Part shown: one piece after another, positions 17,663 to 24,650 of the stretch | Layout: each line of letters begins with the position of its first letter | How positions within the stretch are numbered: position 1 is the stretch's first letter | NCBI RefSeq assembly: GCF_014203235.1 | Contig: NZ_JACHIN010000006.1 | Span: forward strand, 425,331-489,330 | DNA length: 64,000 nt | DNA from: Nonomuraea endophytica | GTDB taxonomy: Bacteria; Actinomycetota; Actinomycetes; Streptosporangiales; Streptosporangiaceae | Direction of reading: 5' to 3' | The notes under the pieces: generated by a model | Told to the model about the DNA's origin: nothing | Database searches by the model: none | The model's input: only the letters and a program-made list of their open reading frames with translations | Program-made: the position numbers and the translations under genes

Positions 17663-18594
17663 CTGGACATGCTAGAGGCCGGATGACCAGCGTCCGCCGC
17701 GCGTTTCTTGAAGACCTCGTATACCGCGAGGTAGTTCTCCCCGCCGCGGCCCTGCGCGACGGCCCGTTCGGCGATCTCCAGCATGAGCCGCGGCTGCTCG
17801 GCCGGGACGCCCTGCTCGACGCTGGTGCGGGTGATGTGCTCCAGGGCGTTGACGTTCATCTCCAGCGTGCCGAGGTCGCCGGGGTAGCTGCCCTCCGCCA
17901 GCGCGGCCGCCAGCCCGGCCGTGGACGGGCCGAACATCATCGGCACGAACCAGCCGAACGCCAGCTCGGCGAAGTCCCCGACCGGGAGATCCGCCGCGTC
18001 GATCAGCGCCGTGGCGTGCAGCCAGCCGTTCATGGTGGCGTACATCATCTCCAGCAGGCCCGTGTTGTAGAGCACCGCCAGCTCGGCGCTCGTGCCGAGG
18101 TAGCGGGGGTCGCCCACGCCGGTCAGCGTGGCGCGGTGCTCGTCGAAGACCTCGCGCGGGCCGCTGTAGAGGAACACCGAGCCGGGCTCGCCGACCAGCG
18201 GCGGCGGCACCATGATCGCGCCGTCGAGGTAGCGCGCGCCGCGCTCGCCCATCCACGCCGCCGTCTCGCGCGCCTCCGACGGCGTCCCCGACGTCAGATT
18301 CACCACGGTACGGCCCCGCAGCCCCTCCCCCACCGGCCGGAGAACCCGGGCCGTCGACGCGTAGTCGTTCAAGCACACGATCGTGACGTCGGCCGCGGCC
18401 ACCGCCTCGTCCACGCTCGCCGCGAGCCGGGCGCCGCGGGCGACCAGCGGCCCGGCCTTGGCCGCTGTGCGGTTCCATACGGTCGTGGGGTGCCCGCGGT
18501 CCACATAGACCTCGGCCAGCACCCGTCCCATGGGCCCGAGCCCGAGGATCGCCACAGCCGCCTTGTCATGTCCGGATTCAAGATGATCAGTCAT
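17659..18594 (-). CDS. NAD(P)-dependent oxidoreductase, imine-reductase-like
   Basis: The 311-residue protein belongs to the 6-phosphogluconate / beta-hydroxyacid dehydrogenase superfamily. The Rossmann motif is AILGLGPMGRVLAEVY and VWNRTAAKAGPLV supplies the NADP-specific Arg. The second domain (NALEHITRTSVEQGVP) matches imine reductases better than 6-phosphogluconate dehydrogenases. It probably reduces a cyclic imine or related substrate. Its start codon is only about 3 nt from the predicted transcription start of a MerR-type promoter, so translation is probably leaderless. lexA overlaps its 3' end. Confidence 0.85.
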   Translation of the reverse strand: MTDHLESGHDKAAVAILGLGPMGRVLAEVYVDRGHPTTVWNRTAAKAGPLVARGARLAASVDEAVAAADVTIVCLNDYASTARVLRPVGEGLRGRTVVNLTSGTPSEARETAAWMGERGARYLDGAIMVPPPLVGEPGSVFLYSGPREVFDEHRATLTGVGDPRYLGTSAELAVLYNTGLLEMMYATMNGWLHATALIDAADLPVGDFAELAFGWFVPMMFGPSTAGLAAALAEGSYPGDLGTLEMNVNALEHITRTSVEQGVPAEQPRLMLEIAERAVAQGRGGENYLAVYEVFKKRAADAGHPASSMSR

Positions 18595-18602
18595 GACGGC
18601 TA

Positions 18603-18633
18603 AGCTAAACCCTCACATCGACGTGAGAGTCAA
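18603..18633 (-). promoter_or_regulatory. MerR-type promoter with 19-bp spacer
   Basis: On the minus strand a TTGACT -35 box and a TTAGCT -10 box are separated by exactly 19 bp. The spacer holds the dyad CTCAC-N6-GTGAG (plus-strand coordinates 18612-18627). The long spacer with an internal dyad is diagnostic of promoters that MerR proteins activate by DNA distortion. The divergent merR gene starts 21 bp away. Confidence 0.75.
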
Positions 18634-18653
18634 AGGTTGGTGACGGAGGTCAC

Positions 18654-19004
18654 ATGCGCATCGGAGAACTGGCCCGCCGTTCCGGGGTCAGCATCCGCGC
18701 CCTGCGCTACTACGAGGAACAGGGCCTGCTGCGCCCCCACCGGCGCTCCAGCGGCTACCGCGAGTACGCCGAGACCGACGTGCGCGCCGTCGCCCGCATC
18801 AGGACGCTGCTGGCCGCCGGGCTCGGCACCGCCGTGATCGCCGAGGTGCTGCCCTGCATGGTCGACAGCGGCGAGATCCTGGCCCCCGGCTGCCCGGAAC
18901 TGGTCGACGTCCTGGCCGTGGAGCGCGACCGCATCACCGGCGCCATCGACGAACTCCAGGCCGCCCGCGCCATGCTGAACGGCATCATCGCCGCCACCCC
19001 ATGA
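18654..19004 (+). CDS. MerR-family activator
   Basis: A short 116-residue MerR regulator: the HTH MRIGELARRSGVSIRALRYY starts at residue 1, followed by EEQGLLRPHRRSSGYREY and a dimerisation helix. The effector region is very short, with Cys76 and Cys87 in LPCMVDSGEILAPGCPEL; a thiol, metal or small drug-like effector is possible but unproven. It is divergent from the imine-reductase-like gene, whose promoter carries the 19-bp spacer expected for MerR activation. A GGAGGT ribosome site precedes the ATG. Confidence 0.9.
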   Translation: MRIGELARRSGVSIRALRYYEEQGLLRPHRRSSGYREYAETDVRAVARIRTLLAAGLGTAVIAEVLPCMVDSGEILAPGCPELVDVLAVERDRITGAIDELQAARAMLNGIIAATP

Positions 19005-19150
19005 CGGCGTCCGCCAGAACAGCGCCTTCGGGTGCGCCTCGACCACGGGCCCGGCCCGGTCGGCCCGCTCCTCCTGGGCGTCGTCGAGGTAGGCGCGCTC
19101 GGTGATGATGACCGGGTAACCGCCGCCGGCCGTAGCCGCAGCGCCTTGGA
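19005..19150 (-). pseudogene. Short coding-like remnant of an unknown protein
   Basis: On the minus strand about 45 consecutive codons have almost exclusively G/C third positions and give a natural-looking peptide (GGYPVIITERAYLDDAQEER, later VVEAHPKALFWRTPSWG). There is no proper start, and the frame runs into the converging merR gene without a plausible end. I read it as the relic of a deleted gene, of unidentified family. Confidence 0.35.
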
Positions 19151-19361
19151 TTGGCGGCCAGGGGTCGGGTCCGGCAAAAGGCCAGGCAGGGGAGGTTATC
19201 GACACAATGCACTGATCGAAATGGTTTCGGTGTGCATCATGCACATGGTGGAGGTATGTCCGGTTCTTACTCTGTCGAGATGAGCACCGATGCCTCCCCA
19301 AGTCCGGTGACGGATCTCGTGCCACAGGTGCGGGAGCACCAAGACCATTAGGAAGTGCCAT
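19151..19361. other. Intergenic segment, possible 31-codon ORF
   Basis: This part of the gap is less GC-rich than its surroundings. A 31-codon ORF (19256-19351, plus strand, starting MSGSYSVEMST) directly follows GGTGGAGGT, but the spacing to the ATG is only about one base, so translation is doubtful. Otherwise I see only likely promoter sequence for the ATPase gene. Confidence 0.25.
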
Positions 19362-19829
19362 GTGCCAGCACTGCCCTCCACCCGCCCGACTGAGCAGCGT
19401 GAGCCTCAGGTGTGCGACATGGAAACACTGACGACGCCCGGGGAGTCCACGATCGTGTCGTGGTCCCTGCCGCCCCACCTCCGCTCGGCCGCGGAGGCGC
19501 GGCGGCACACGGCCGGCTACCTCAACAGCTGCGGCTTCCACGACACCGACACCAGCGTGCTGCTGGTCAGCGAGCTGGTGACCAACGCCCTGCGGTACGC
19601 CCCCGGCCCGGTCACCCTCACCGTCTGGCTCATCGACGGCCTGCTGCGCTGCGAGGTCGAGGACACCAGCGCCCAGCCGCCCGCATGGCACGAGCCGGCC
19701 GTCCACGCGGAGGGCCACCGAGGGCTCTACCTCCTGGACGCGCTCGCCTGCTGCTGGGGCTTCGTCCGCACCGGCGAGGGAAAGGCCGTCTGGTTCGAGT
19801 TGCCCGTCTCCGGAGAGCACGATGCGTAA
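19362..19829 (+). CDS. Anti-sigma-type ATP-binding protein (HATPase_c_2)
   Basis: A 155-residue (or 136 from the ATG at 19419) RsbW-like histidine-kinase-fold ATPase. The N-box is LLVSELVTNALRYAPGP, followed by LLRCEVEDTSAQPP and the lid GHRGLYLLDALACCWG. These stand-alone domains are expanded in filamentous actinomycetes and usually act as serine kinases or anti-sigma factors in stress and development. The partner sigma or anti-anti-sigma factor is not in the window. The start is a GTG (19362) preceded by TAGGAAG; the internal ATG is an alternative. Confidence 0.8.
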   Translation: MPALPSTRPTEQREPQVCDMETLTTPGESTIVSWSLPPHLRSAAEARRHTAGYLNSCGFHDTDTSVLLVSELVTNALRYAPGPVTLTVWLIDGLLRCEVEDTSAQPPAWHEPAVHAEGHRGLYLLDALACCWGFVRTGEGKAVWFELPVSGEHDA

Positions 19830-19914
19830 GATCGTGCTGCCCCGGCCGCGCCCTCGCCCTCCGCGCCAGGACCAGGATCTGCGCACCCCTTCCGGGCGCA
19901 AACTCCCGTACTGA
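19822..19914 (+). CDS. Very small Arg/Pro-rich protein
   Basis: A 30-codon ORF starts inside the end of the ATPase gene (8-bp overlap) with GGAGAG 5 nt upstream of its ATG. The peptide starts MRKIVLPRPRPRPPRQDQD and ends SGRKLPY. It is strongly basic and unrelated to anything I can name. Coupled overlap and a ribosome site argue for translation, but a chance ORF cannot be excluded. Confidence 0.35.
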   Translation: MRKIVLPRPRPRPPRQDQDLRTPSGRKLPY

Positions 19915-19921
19915 CGCCCGC

Positions 19922-20755
19922 TCAGGCCTTGACGGCGCCGCTGGTCAGGCCGCCGACGATGTAGCGCTGGAGGAACTGGAAGAGGATCAGCACCGGCAGC
20001 GCCCCGATGAGTGCGCCGGCGGCGAAGACGCCCCAGCTCTGCCCGAGCTGGTAGGAGACGAGCTGGTACAGGCCGACCGCGAGCGTCTGCTGGTCGGGGT
20101 CGGTCAGGACCAGGCCGGCGATGACGAAGTCGTTCATCGTGGCCACGAAGGAGAACAGCGAGACGACGACCAGGATGGGCCGCACGAGCGGCAGCAGGAT
20201 CAGGAAGAAGACCTGCGCGTGCGAGGCGCCGTCCATCTGGGCGGACTCGTCGAGCTCACGGGGGATGGAGTCGAAGAAGCCCTTCATGAGGTAGGTGTTC
20301 ACGCCGAGCGCGCCGCCCAGGTAGACCATGATCAGGCCCAGCGTGCTGCCCAGCCCCAGCGGGGGAAACACCTCCTTAAATGCCGACAAAAGCAAAAAAA
20401 TCGCGACGTAGGCCAGCACCTGGGGAAACATCTGGATGAAGACCAGCCCCACCAGGCCGGACGACCGGCCGCGGAAGCGGAACCTGGAGAAGGCGTACGC
20501 CGCGCACGCGCCCATGAACACCGATCCGGCCGCCGTCGAGACCCCGATCACCAGCGAGTTCACGAACCACCGGGGAAACGGGTGCAGCGCGTCGGTGAAC
20601 AACGTCGCGTAGTGCTGCCAGGTCACCTCGGCGAACAGGTCGTTCGAGCCGGTCAGCGTCCCGCTCGGGTTGAGCGAGGCGGCCAGCACGAACACCAGCG
20701 GGAACAACGCGACCACCGAGGCCGGCACGCCGACCAGGTGCCTCCAGAGCCTCAT
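19922..20755 (-). CDS. malG: Maltooligosaccharide ABC transporter permease MalG
   Basis: A 277-residue membrane permease with six predicted helices. The EAA loop RELDESAQMDGASHAQVFFL, the interface to the ATPase, is intact, and the protein ends with the family-typical YIVGGLTSGAVKA. It is last in the operon and overlaps malF by 4 bp. No ATPase gene is present, as in other actinomycetes where a shared MsiK-type ATPase serves these systems. Codons near 20374-20405 are oddly AT-rich and include a run of seven T (ATT TTT TTG CTT TTG), unlike the rest of the gene. Confidence 0.92.
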   Translation of the reverse strand: MRLWRHLVGVPASVVALFPLVFVLAASLNPSGTLTGSNDLFAEVTWQHYATLFTDALHPFPRWFVNSLVIGVSTAAGSVFMGACAAYAFSRFRFRGRSSGLVGLVFIQMFPQVLAYVAIFLLLSAFKEVFPPLGLGSTLGLIMVYLGGALGVNTYLMKGFFDSIPRELDESAQMDGASHAQVFFLILLPLVRPILVVVSLFSFVATMNDFVIAGLVLTDPDQQTLAVGLYQLVSYQLGQSWGVFAAGALIGALPVLILFQFLQRYIVGGLTSGAVKA

Positions 20756-22131
20756 GCCGCCGCCTCCAGCCGCCTGGCCCGCCGGAACCCGGCCAGCGAC
20801 ACCGCCGCGATCACCGCGAAGATCAGGATCGAGACCGCGCAGGCCAGCCCGTAGTCGCGCGAGGACCCGCCGAAGGCCAGCTTGTACACCAGCGAGATCA
20901 GCAGGTCCGTCGAGCCCACGTCGATCGGCGCCCCGGCGTCGCGCGGGCCGCCGCCGGTGAGCATGTAGATGACGTTGAAGTTGTTGAAGTTGAACGCGAA
21001 CGTGGCCACCAGCGCGGGCGCGGTCGAGGCCAGCAGGAGCGGCAGCCGTACCGACGCCAGGACCCGCCACGGACCCGCCCCGTCGACCTGGGCCGCCTCG
21101 GCGAGCTGGCGTGGCACGGCCTGCAGCGCCCCGGTGCAGATCAGGAACATGTACGGGAACCCGATCCACACGTTGACCGCCAGCACGCTCAGCCTGGCCA
21201 GCCAGGGATCGGACAGCCACGGCACGGTGGCGCCGCCCAGCAGCACCTCGTTGACGAACCCGTGGTCGGTGTTGAGCAGCCCCTGCCACAGCAGCGCCGC
21301 CATGAACGCCGGGAACGCGTAGGGGAAGACCAGCAGCGAGCGGTAGACGCGGTAGCCGTCCAGGATCAGCGCGAGCACCAGCCCGAAGCCGAAGCTCAGC
21401 GCGACCGACAGCGCCGCGAACACGAACGTCCAGACCAGCACGCCCAGGAACGGCCCGCGGATCTCGGCGTTGGTGAGCACGCTGGTGAAGTTCTCGGCGC
21501 CGACGAAGACCTTCCAGCCGGGACTCAGCGAGCGGCCGCCGGCCGAGGTGAAGGCGCCGCGGCCGTCGTCGCGGTAGACGGTTCCGGCCGTGTCGGTGAA
21601 GGTGTCGCCGGAATAGGTCAGGGTGGGCCGGTAGAGCGCGGCCGTCACCCCGTCGGCGGTCTTCAGCACGCCGCCCTCGGCCGGGACCCGCAGCTTGACG
21701 ATCTCCGCCTGCCTGGCCACGATCTCCGCGTACGGCAGCGCCCGCCACCCGGGCCCGCTCTGGAAGCCCAGCTCGCCGTCCTTCTCCACCACCCGGATCG
21801 GCCGGCTCTCGCCGGTCTTGACCTCGCTGGCGGCCAGGATCGCCGCGACCGCGTCGGACTTGGTGGCGTTGTGGCCGTCGCCGTAGTTGGTGAAGGCGGC
21901 GTAGCCGGTGTAGAGCACCACGTACACCTGGTAGATCAGCAGCAGCACGATCCCCGGCGCCAGGTACTTGGCCGGGACCGCCCGCTTGCTCAGGTAGATG
22001 GCGTTGACGGCCACCGTCCCGGCCAGCAGCAGCGCGAACATCCACCACGAGCGCTGCCCGCCGAGCGCGACCAGCCCGTAGACGGCCAGCGCGTCGGCGA
22101 CGGCGAGCGGCAGGAAGCGAAGCGCGCGCAT
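20752..22131 (-). CDS. malF: Maltooligosaccharide ABC transporter permease MalF
   Basis: A 459-residue permease. Several N-terminal membrane helices precede a large periplasmic-type P2-like loop (about residues 85-215; DGELGFQSGPGWRALPYAE, DDGRGAFTSAGGRSL), then the core permease with the EAA motif RQLAEAAQVDGAGPWRVLAS. The presence of the P2 loop identifies it as MalF rather than a generic sugar permease. It overlaps malG (ATGA) and malE (TGATG). Confidence 0.92.
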   Translation of the reverse strand: MRALRFLPLAVADALAVYGLVALGGQRSWWMFALLLAGTVAVNAIYLSKRAVPAKYLAPGIVLLLIYQVYVVLYTGYAAFTNYGDGHNATKSDAVAAILAASEVKTGESRPIRVVEKDGELGFQSGPGWRALPYAEIVARQAEIVKLRVPAEGGVLKTADGVTAALYRPTLTYSGDTFTDTAGTVYRDDGRGAFTSAGGRSLSPGWKVFVGAENFTSVLTNAEIRGPFLGVLVWTFVFAALSVALSFGFGLVLALILDGYRVYRSLLVFPYAFPAFMAALLWQGLLNTDHGFVNEVLLGGATVPWLSDPWLARLSVLAVNVWIGFPYMFLICTGALQAVPRQLAEAAQVDGAGPWRVLASVRLPLLLASTAPALVATFAFNFNNFNVIYMLTGGGPRDAGAPIDVGSTDLLISLVYKLAFGGSSRDYGLACAVSILIFAVIAAVSLAGFRRARRLEAAA

Positions 22132-23321
22132 CAGGACCCGATCTTCGCGCGGATGCGCTCCGCGGCCTTCCTGGTCAGCTCGGCCGGGTCGCCCTGGCCG
22201 GTGATGATGGCGAGCTGGGACAGTCCCCAGTCGGCCCAGACGGCGTCCATCTGGGGCACGTTCGGCGTCGGCACGCCCTCGGCCGCGGCCTCGGCGAACC
22301 CGGCCAGGACCGGGTCACCGGCCAGTTCCTCGCGCACCGAGGTCATCGCCGGGGGCCGGCCGCCCGCCGCGTGCAGCGCCTTCTGCGCCTGCGGCGTGGC
22401 CAGGTAGTTGACGAGGAAGTCGTTGGCCAGGATCGGGTTGGCGCTCTTGGCGCTGACGAAGAAGCCCTGCACTCCGGCGAACGGCCGCGCCTTCTCCTTG
22501 CCCGCCGGGGGCACCGGGTCCACGGCGAACGGCACGCCCGTCTTGGCCAGCGCGGGCGCGTCCCACGGGCCGGTGACCAGGAACGGCGTCTCGCCCTTGA
22601 CGAAGGCGTTGGTCGCGATGTCGCCGGTCAGCGAGGTCGAGACGGCCTTGTCGGCGGCCAGCCGCTTCAGGTAGGCGGCGAACTTCAGCCCGCCCGGGTT
22701 GTCGATCTCCAGCTCGCCGCCCGGTCCGAAGACCTGCGAGCCGAAGGAGGTCTGCAGCGCGTACAGGTGGAAGGGTGAGCCCGCCTTGGGGTCGACGGGC
22801 AGTCCGACCGGGTAGGTGCTCTTGCCCGCCTTCACCAGGCTCTTCCCGCGCGCCACCAGCTCGTCGAAGGTGGCGGGCGCGGTGGGGACCAGCTTGGTGT
22901 TGCGCAGCACGGCCACGCTCTCGATCGCGTACGGCAGGCCGTACGTCTGCCCGTCGTAGGTCATCGCCGCCATGGCCGCCTTGGAGAACAGCGCCGCCTT
23001 GGCCGACAGGTCGAGCGGCGCGACGACGCCGTTCTGCACCAGTTTGCCGAGCCAGTCGTGCGGGCCGACGATGACGTCGGGCCCCTGGCCGGAGGGCGCC
23101 TGGGAGACGAAGTCGTCGCGCAGGTTGCCCATGGCCTTCTGCACGATCTTGACCTGGACGCCGCGGTCCTTCTCGAACGTCGCGGCGATCCGCTGCAGCG
23201 TCGCGGCCCGGCTGTCGTCGGCCCAGACGGTGAGCGTGGCGGGGGGCGGGGCCGCCGTCTTCCCGGCGGCGCAGCCCGCCAGGAGCAGGGTGGTGGCCGC
23301 GAGTGCGGTGAGCTTGCGCAT
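22131..23321 (-). CDS. malE: Maltooligosaccharide-binding lipoprotein MalE
   Basis: A 396-residue substrate-binding lipoprotein with lipobox LLAGC (cysteine at about residue 17), then the MalE-type core TLTVWADDSRAATLQRIAAT, GPDVIVGPHDWLGKLVQNG, TYGLPYAIESVAVLRN and NPILANDFLVNYLATPQAQ. GAGGAGCGACC precedes the ATG. It is the third gene of a five-gene operon headed by an intracellular GH13 amylase, so maltose, maltodextrin or cyclodextrin import is likely. Confidence 0.92.
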   Translation of the reverse strand: MRKLTALAATTLLLAGCAAGKTAAPPPATLTVWADDSRAATLQRIAATFEKDRGVQVKIVQKAMGNLRDDFVSQAPSGQGPDVIVGPHDWLGKLVQNGVVAPLDLSAKAALFSKAAMAAMTYDGQTYGLPYAIESVAVLRNTKLVPTAPATFDELVARGKSLVKAGKSTYPVGLPVDPKAGSPFHLYALQTSFGSQVFGPGGELEIDNPGGLKFAAYLKRLAADKAVSTSLTGDIATNAFVKGETPFLVTGPWDAPALAKTGVPFAVDPVPPAGKEKARPFAGVQGFFVSAKSANPILANDFLVNYLATPQAQKALHAAGGRPPAMTSVREELAGDPVLAGFAEAAAEGVPTPNVPQMDAVWADWGLSQLAIITGQGDPAELTRKAAERIRAKIGS

Positions 23322-23330
23322 GGTCGCTCC

Positions 23331-24650
23331 TCAGGATCCGGCGTGCGGGTCGTTCTGGGCCGGATCGCTCCAGCTCGCGACGCGTACCCACACGCGCCGG
23401 TCCGCGTCGTGCCTCAGGGGGGTTCGGATGGGGAAGCCGTCGGTGTCGAGGCCGTCGCAGCGCCAGCCGCGCCCGACGGCGCCGTTCAGGCCGACGCCGC
23501 GCGGCAGCCGCCAGACGCCGTGGTGGACGCCGGGCGCGACCTTGGTGGTGACCAGGCCGGAGAAGTAGACGGGCGAGTCGCCGGGGGTGTCGAGGGGGAC
23601 CACGACCGTGACGTCGAGCAGCGCGTCGGCGGCGCCGTCGACGACCGTGACCCGTTCGCTCACCTCCAGTTCGCCGGTGCGGGCGACGACCTGCGCGGCG
23701 CCGGCCTCGACGCCTTCGAGCAGGGCGTGGCCGACGCTCTTGAGCGGCCCGGCGGGCTGCCAGGTCACCCGCGCGCCGAGGGCCGAGTAGACGCAGCCGT
23801 CGGCGCGTTCTGCGATGGGCGCGACGTCGAGGTCCTGGCCGGTGGCGGTCTCGCCGCCGGTGCCCGACAGCAGGACGGGCGGGCCGGCCGTACCGAAGAG
23901 ATGGAGGAGCGCGCTGCCGGCGCGCGCGGCCCAGGCGTCCTCGTGGTGCGGCGCGGACGGCTCGTGCAGGTAGCGCAGCTCGTCGTCGGGCGCGTAGCCG
24001 AGGTCGAGGAGGTGCTCCGCGAGCTCGCGGACCGGCCGGACCATGATGAGGCCCTCCATGCCGCCGATGTCCAGCCAGACCCGGCGCGGGCCGCGGGCGT
24101 CGAAGCGCCGGTAGACGGGGGTCTCTTCGAGCGTGCGCGGGTCCACGAAGACGAGGAACGGCGAGAGCGCGGCCACCAGGCCGAACACCTCCGGCCGCCG
24201 GAAGGCCAGGTGGTAGCTGACCAGCCCGCCCATCGACGAGCCCATGACGGCGGTGGCCGCCGGATCGGCGGTGACCGCGTAACGCTCGCGCAGCTCCGGC
24301 AGCAGCTCCTCGACCAGGAACTCCTCGTACAGCTCGCCCTTGCGCACGCCGTTGGGGTCGCGCGGGTAGGGCGCCACGTGCGAGTACTCGTTGCCGCGCT
24401 GGTCACCGGCATTGGAGACGCCGACGGCGACGAGCGGCGGCAGCAGCCCGCGCCCGATCAGGTCGTCCAGCGTCTCGTCCACCCGCCAGCTCGGGCTCAG
24501 GCCCGCCGCGGCGAACACGTGCTGCCCGTCCTGCAAGATCACCACAGGGTACGGCCCCGCCGCCGGGTCGTGGCCGGGCGGCAGGTAGACGAAGACGTCG
24601 CGGGAGTTGCCCAGCGCCCGCGAGCGTACGCCGGTCAGGGTTTCGATCAT
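23331..24650 (-). CDS. Esterase (IroE/Fes-type alpha/beta hydrolase) with C-terminal starch-binding-like domain
   Basis: The 439-residue protein has an N-terminal putative-esterase fold: YPVVILQDGQHVF, VAVGVSNAGDQRGNEY, nucleophile in AVMGSSMGGLVSYHLAF, and the catalytic His probably in APHHEDAWAARAG. The C-terminal 150 residues are beta-rich and end DADRRVWVRVASW, resembling carbohydrate-binding CBM20-type folds. No signal peptide is seen. It overlaps the amylase stop and precedes malE by 9 bp, so it probably removes acyl groups from imported malto-sugars or processes an ester-linked glycoside; this is inference. Confidence 0.75.
   Translation of the reverse strand: MIETLTGVRSRALGNSRDVFVYLPPGHDPAAGPYPVVILQDGQHVFAAAGLSPSWRVDETLDDLIGRGLLPPLVAVGVSNAGDQRGNEYSHVAPYPRDPNGVRKGELYEEFLVEELLPELRERYAVTADPAATAVMGSSMGGLVSYHLAFRRPEVFGLVAALSPFLVFVDPRTLEETPVYRRFDARGPRRVWLDIGGMEGLIMVRPVRELAEHLLDLGYAPDDELRYLHEPSAPHHEDAWAARAGSALLHLFGTAGPPVLLSGTGGETATGQDLDVAPIAERADGCVYSALGARVTWQPAGPLKSVGHALLEGVEAGAAQVVARTGELEVSERVTVVDGAADALLDVTVVVPLDTPGDSPVYFSGLVTTKVAPGVHHGVWRLPRGVGLNGAVGRGWRCDGLDTDGFPIRTPLRHDADRRVWVRVASWSDPAQNDPHAGS

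Noticed and set aside
18630..19901. Long minus-strand ORF of 423 codons across merR and the ATPase gene
   Set aside because: It is antisense to two clear genes and its translation is low in natural composition except for a short relic segment reported separately.
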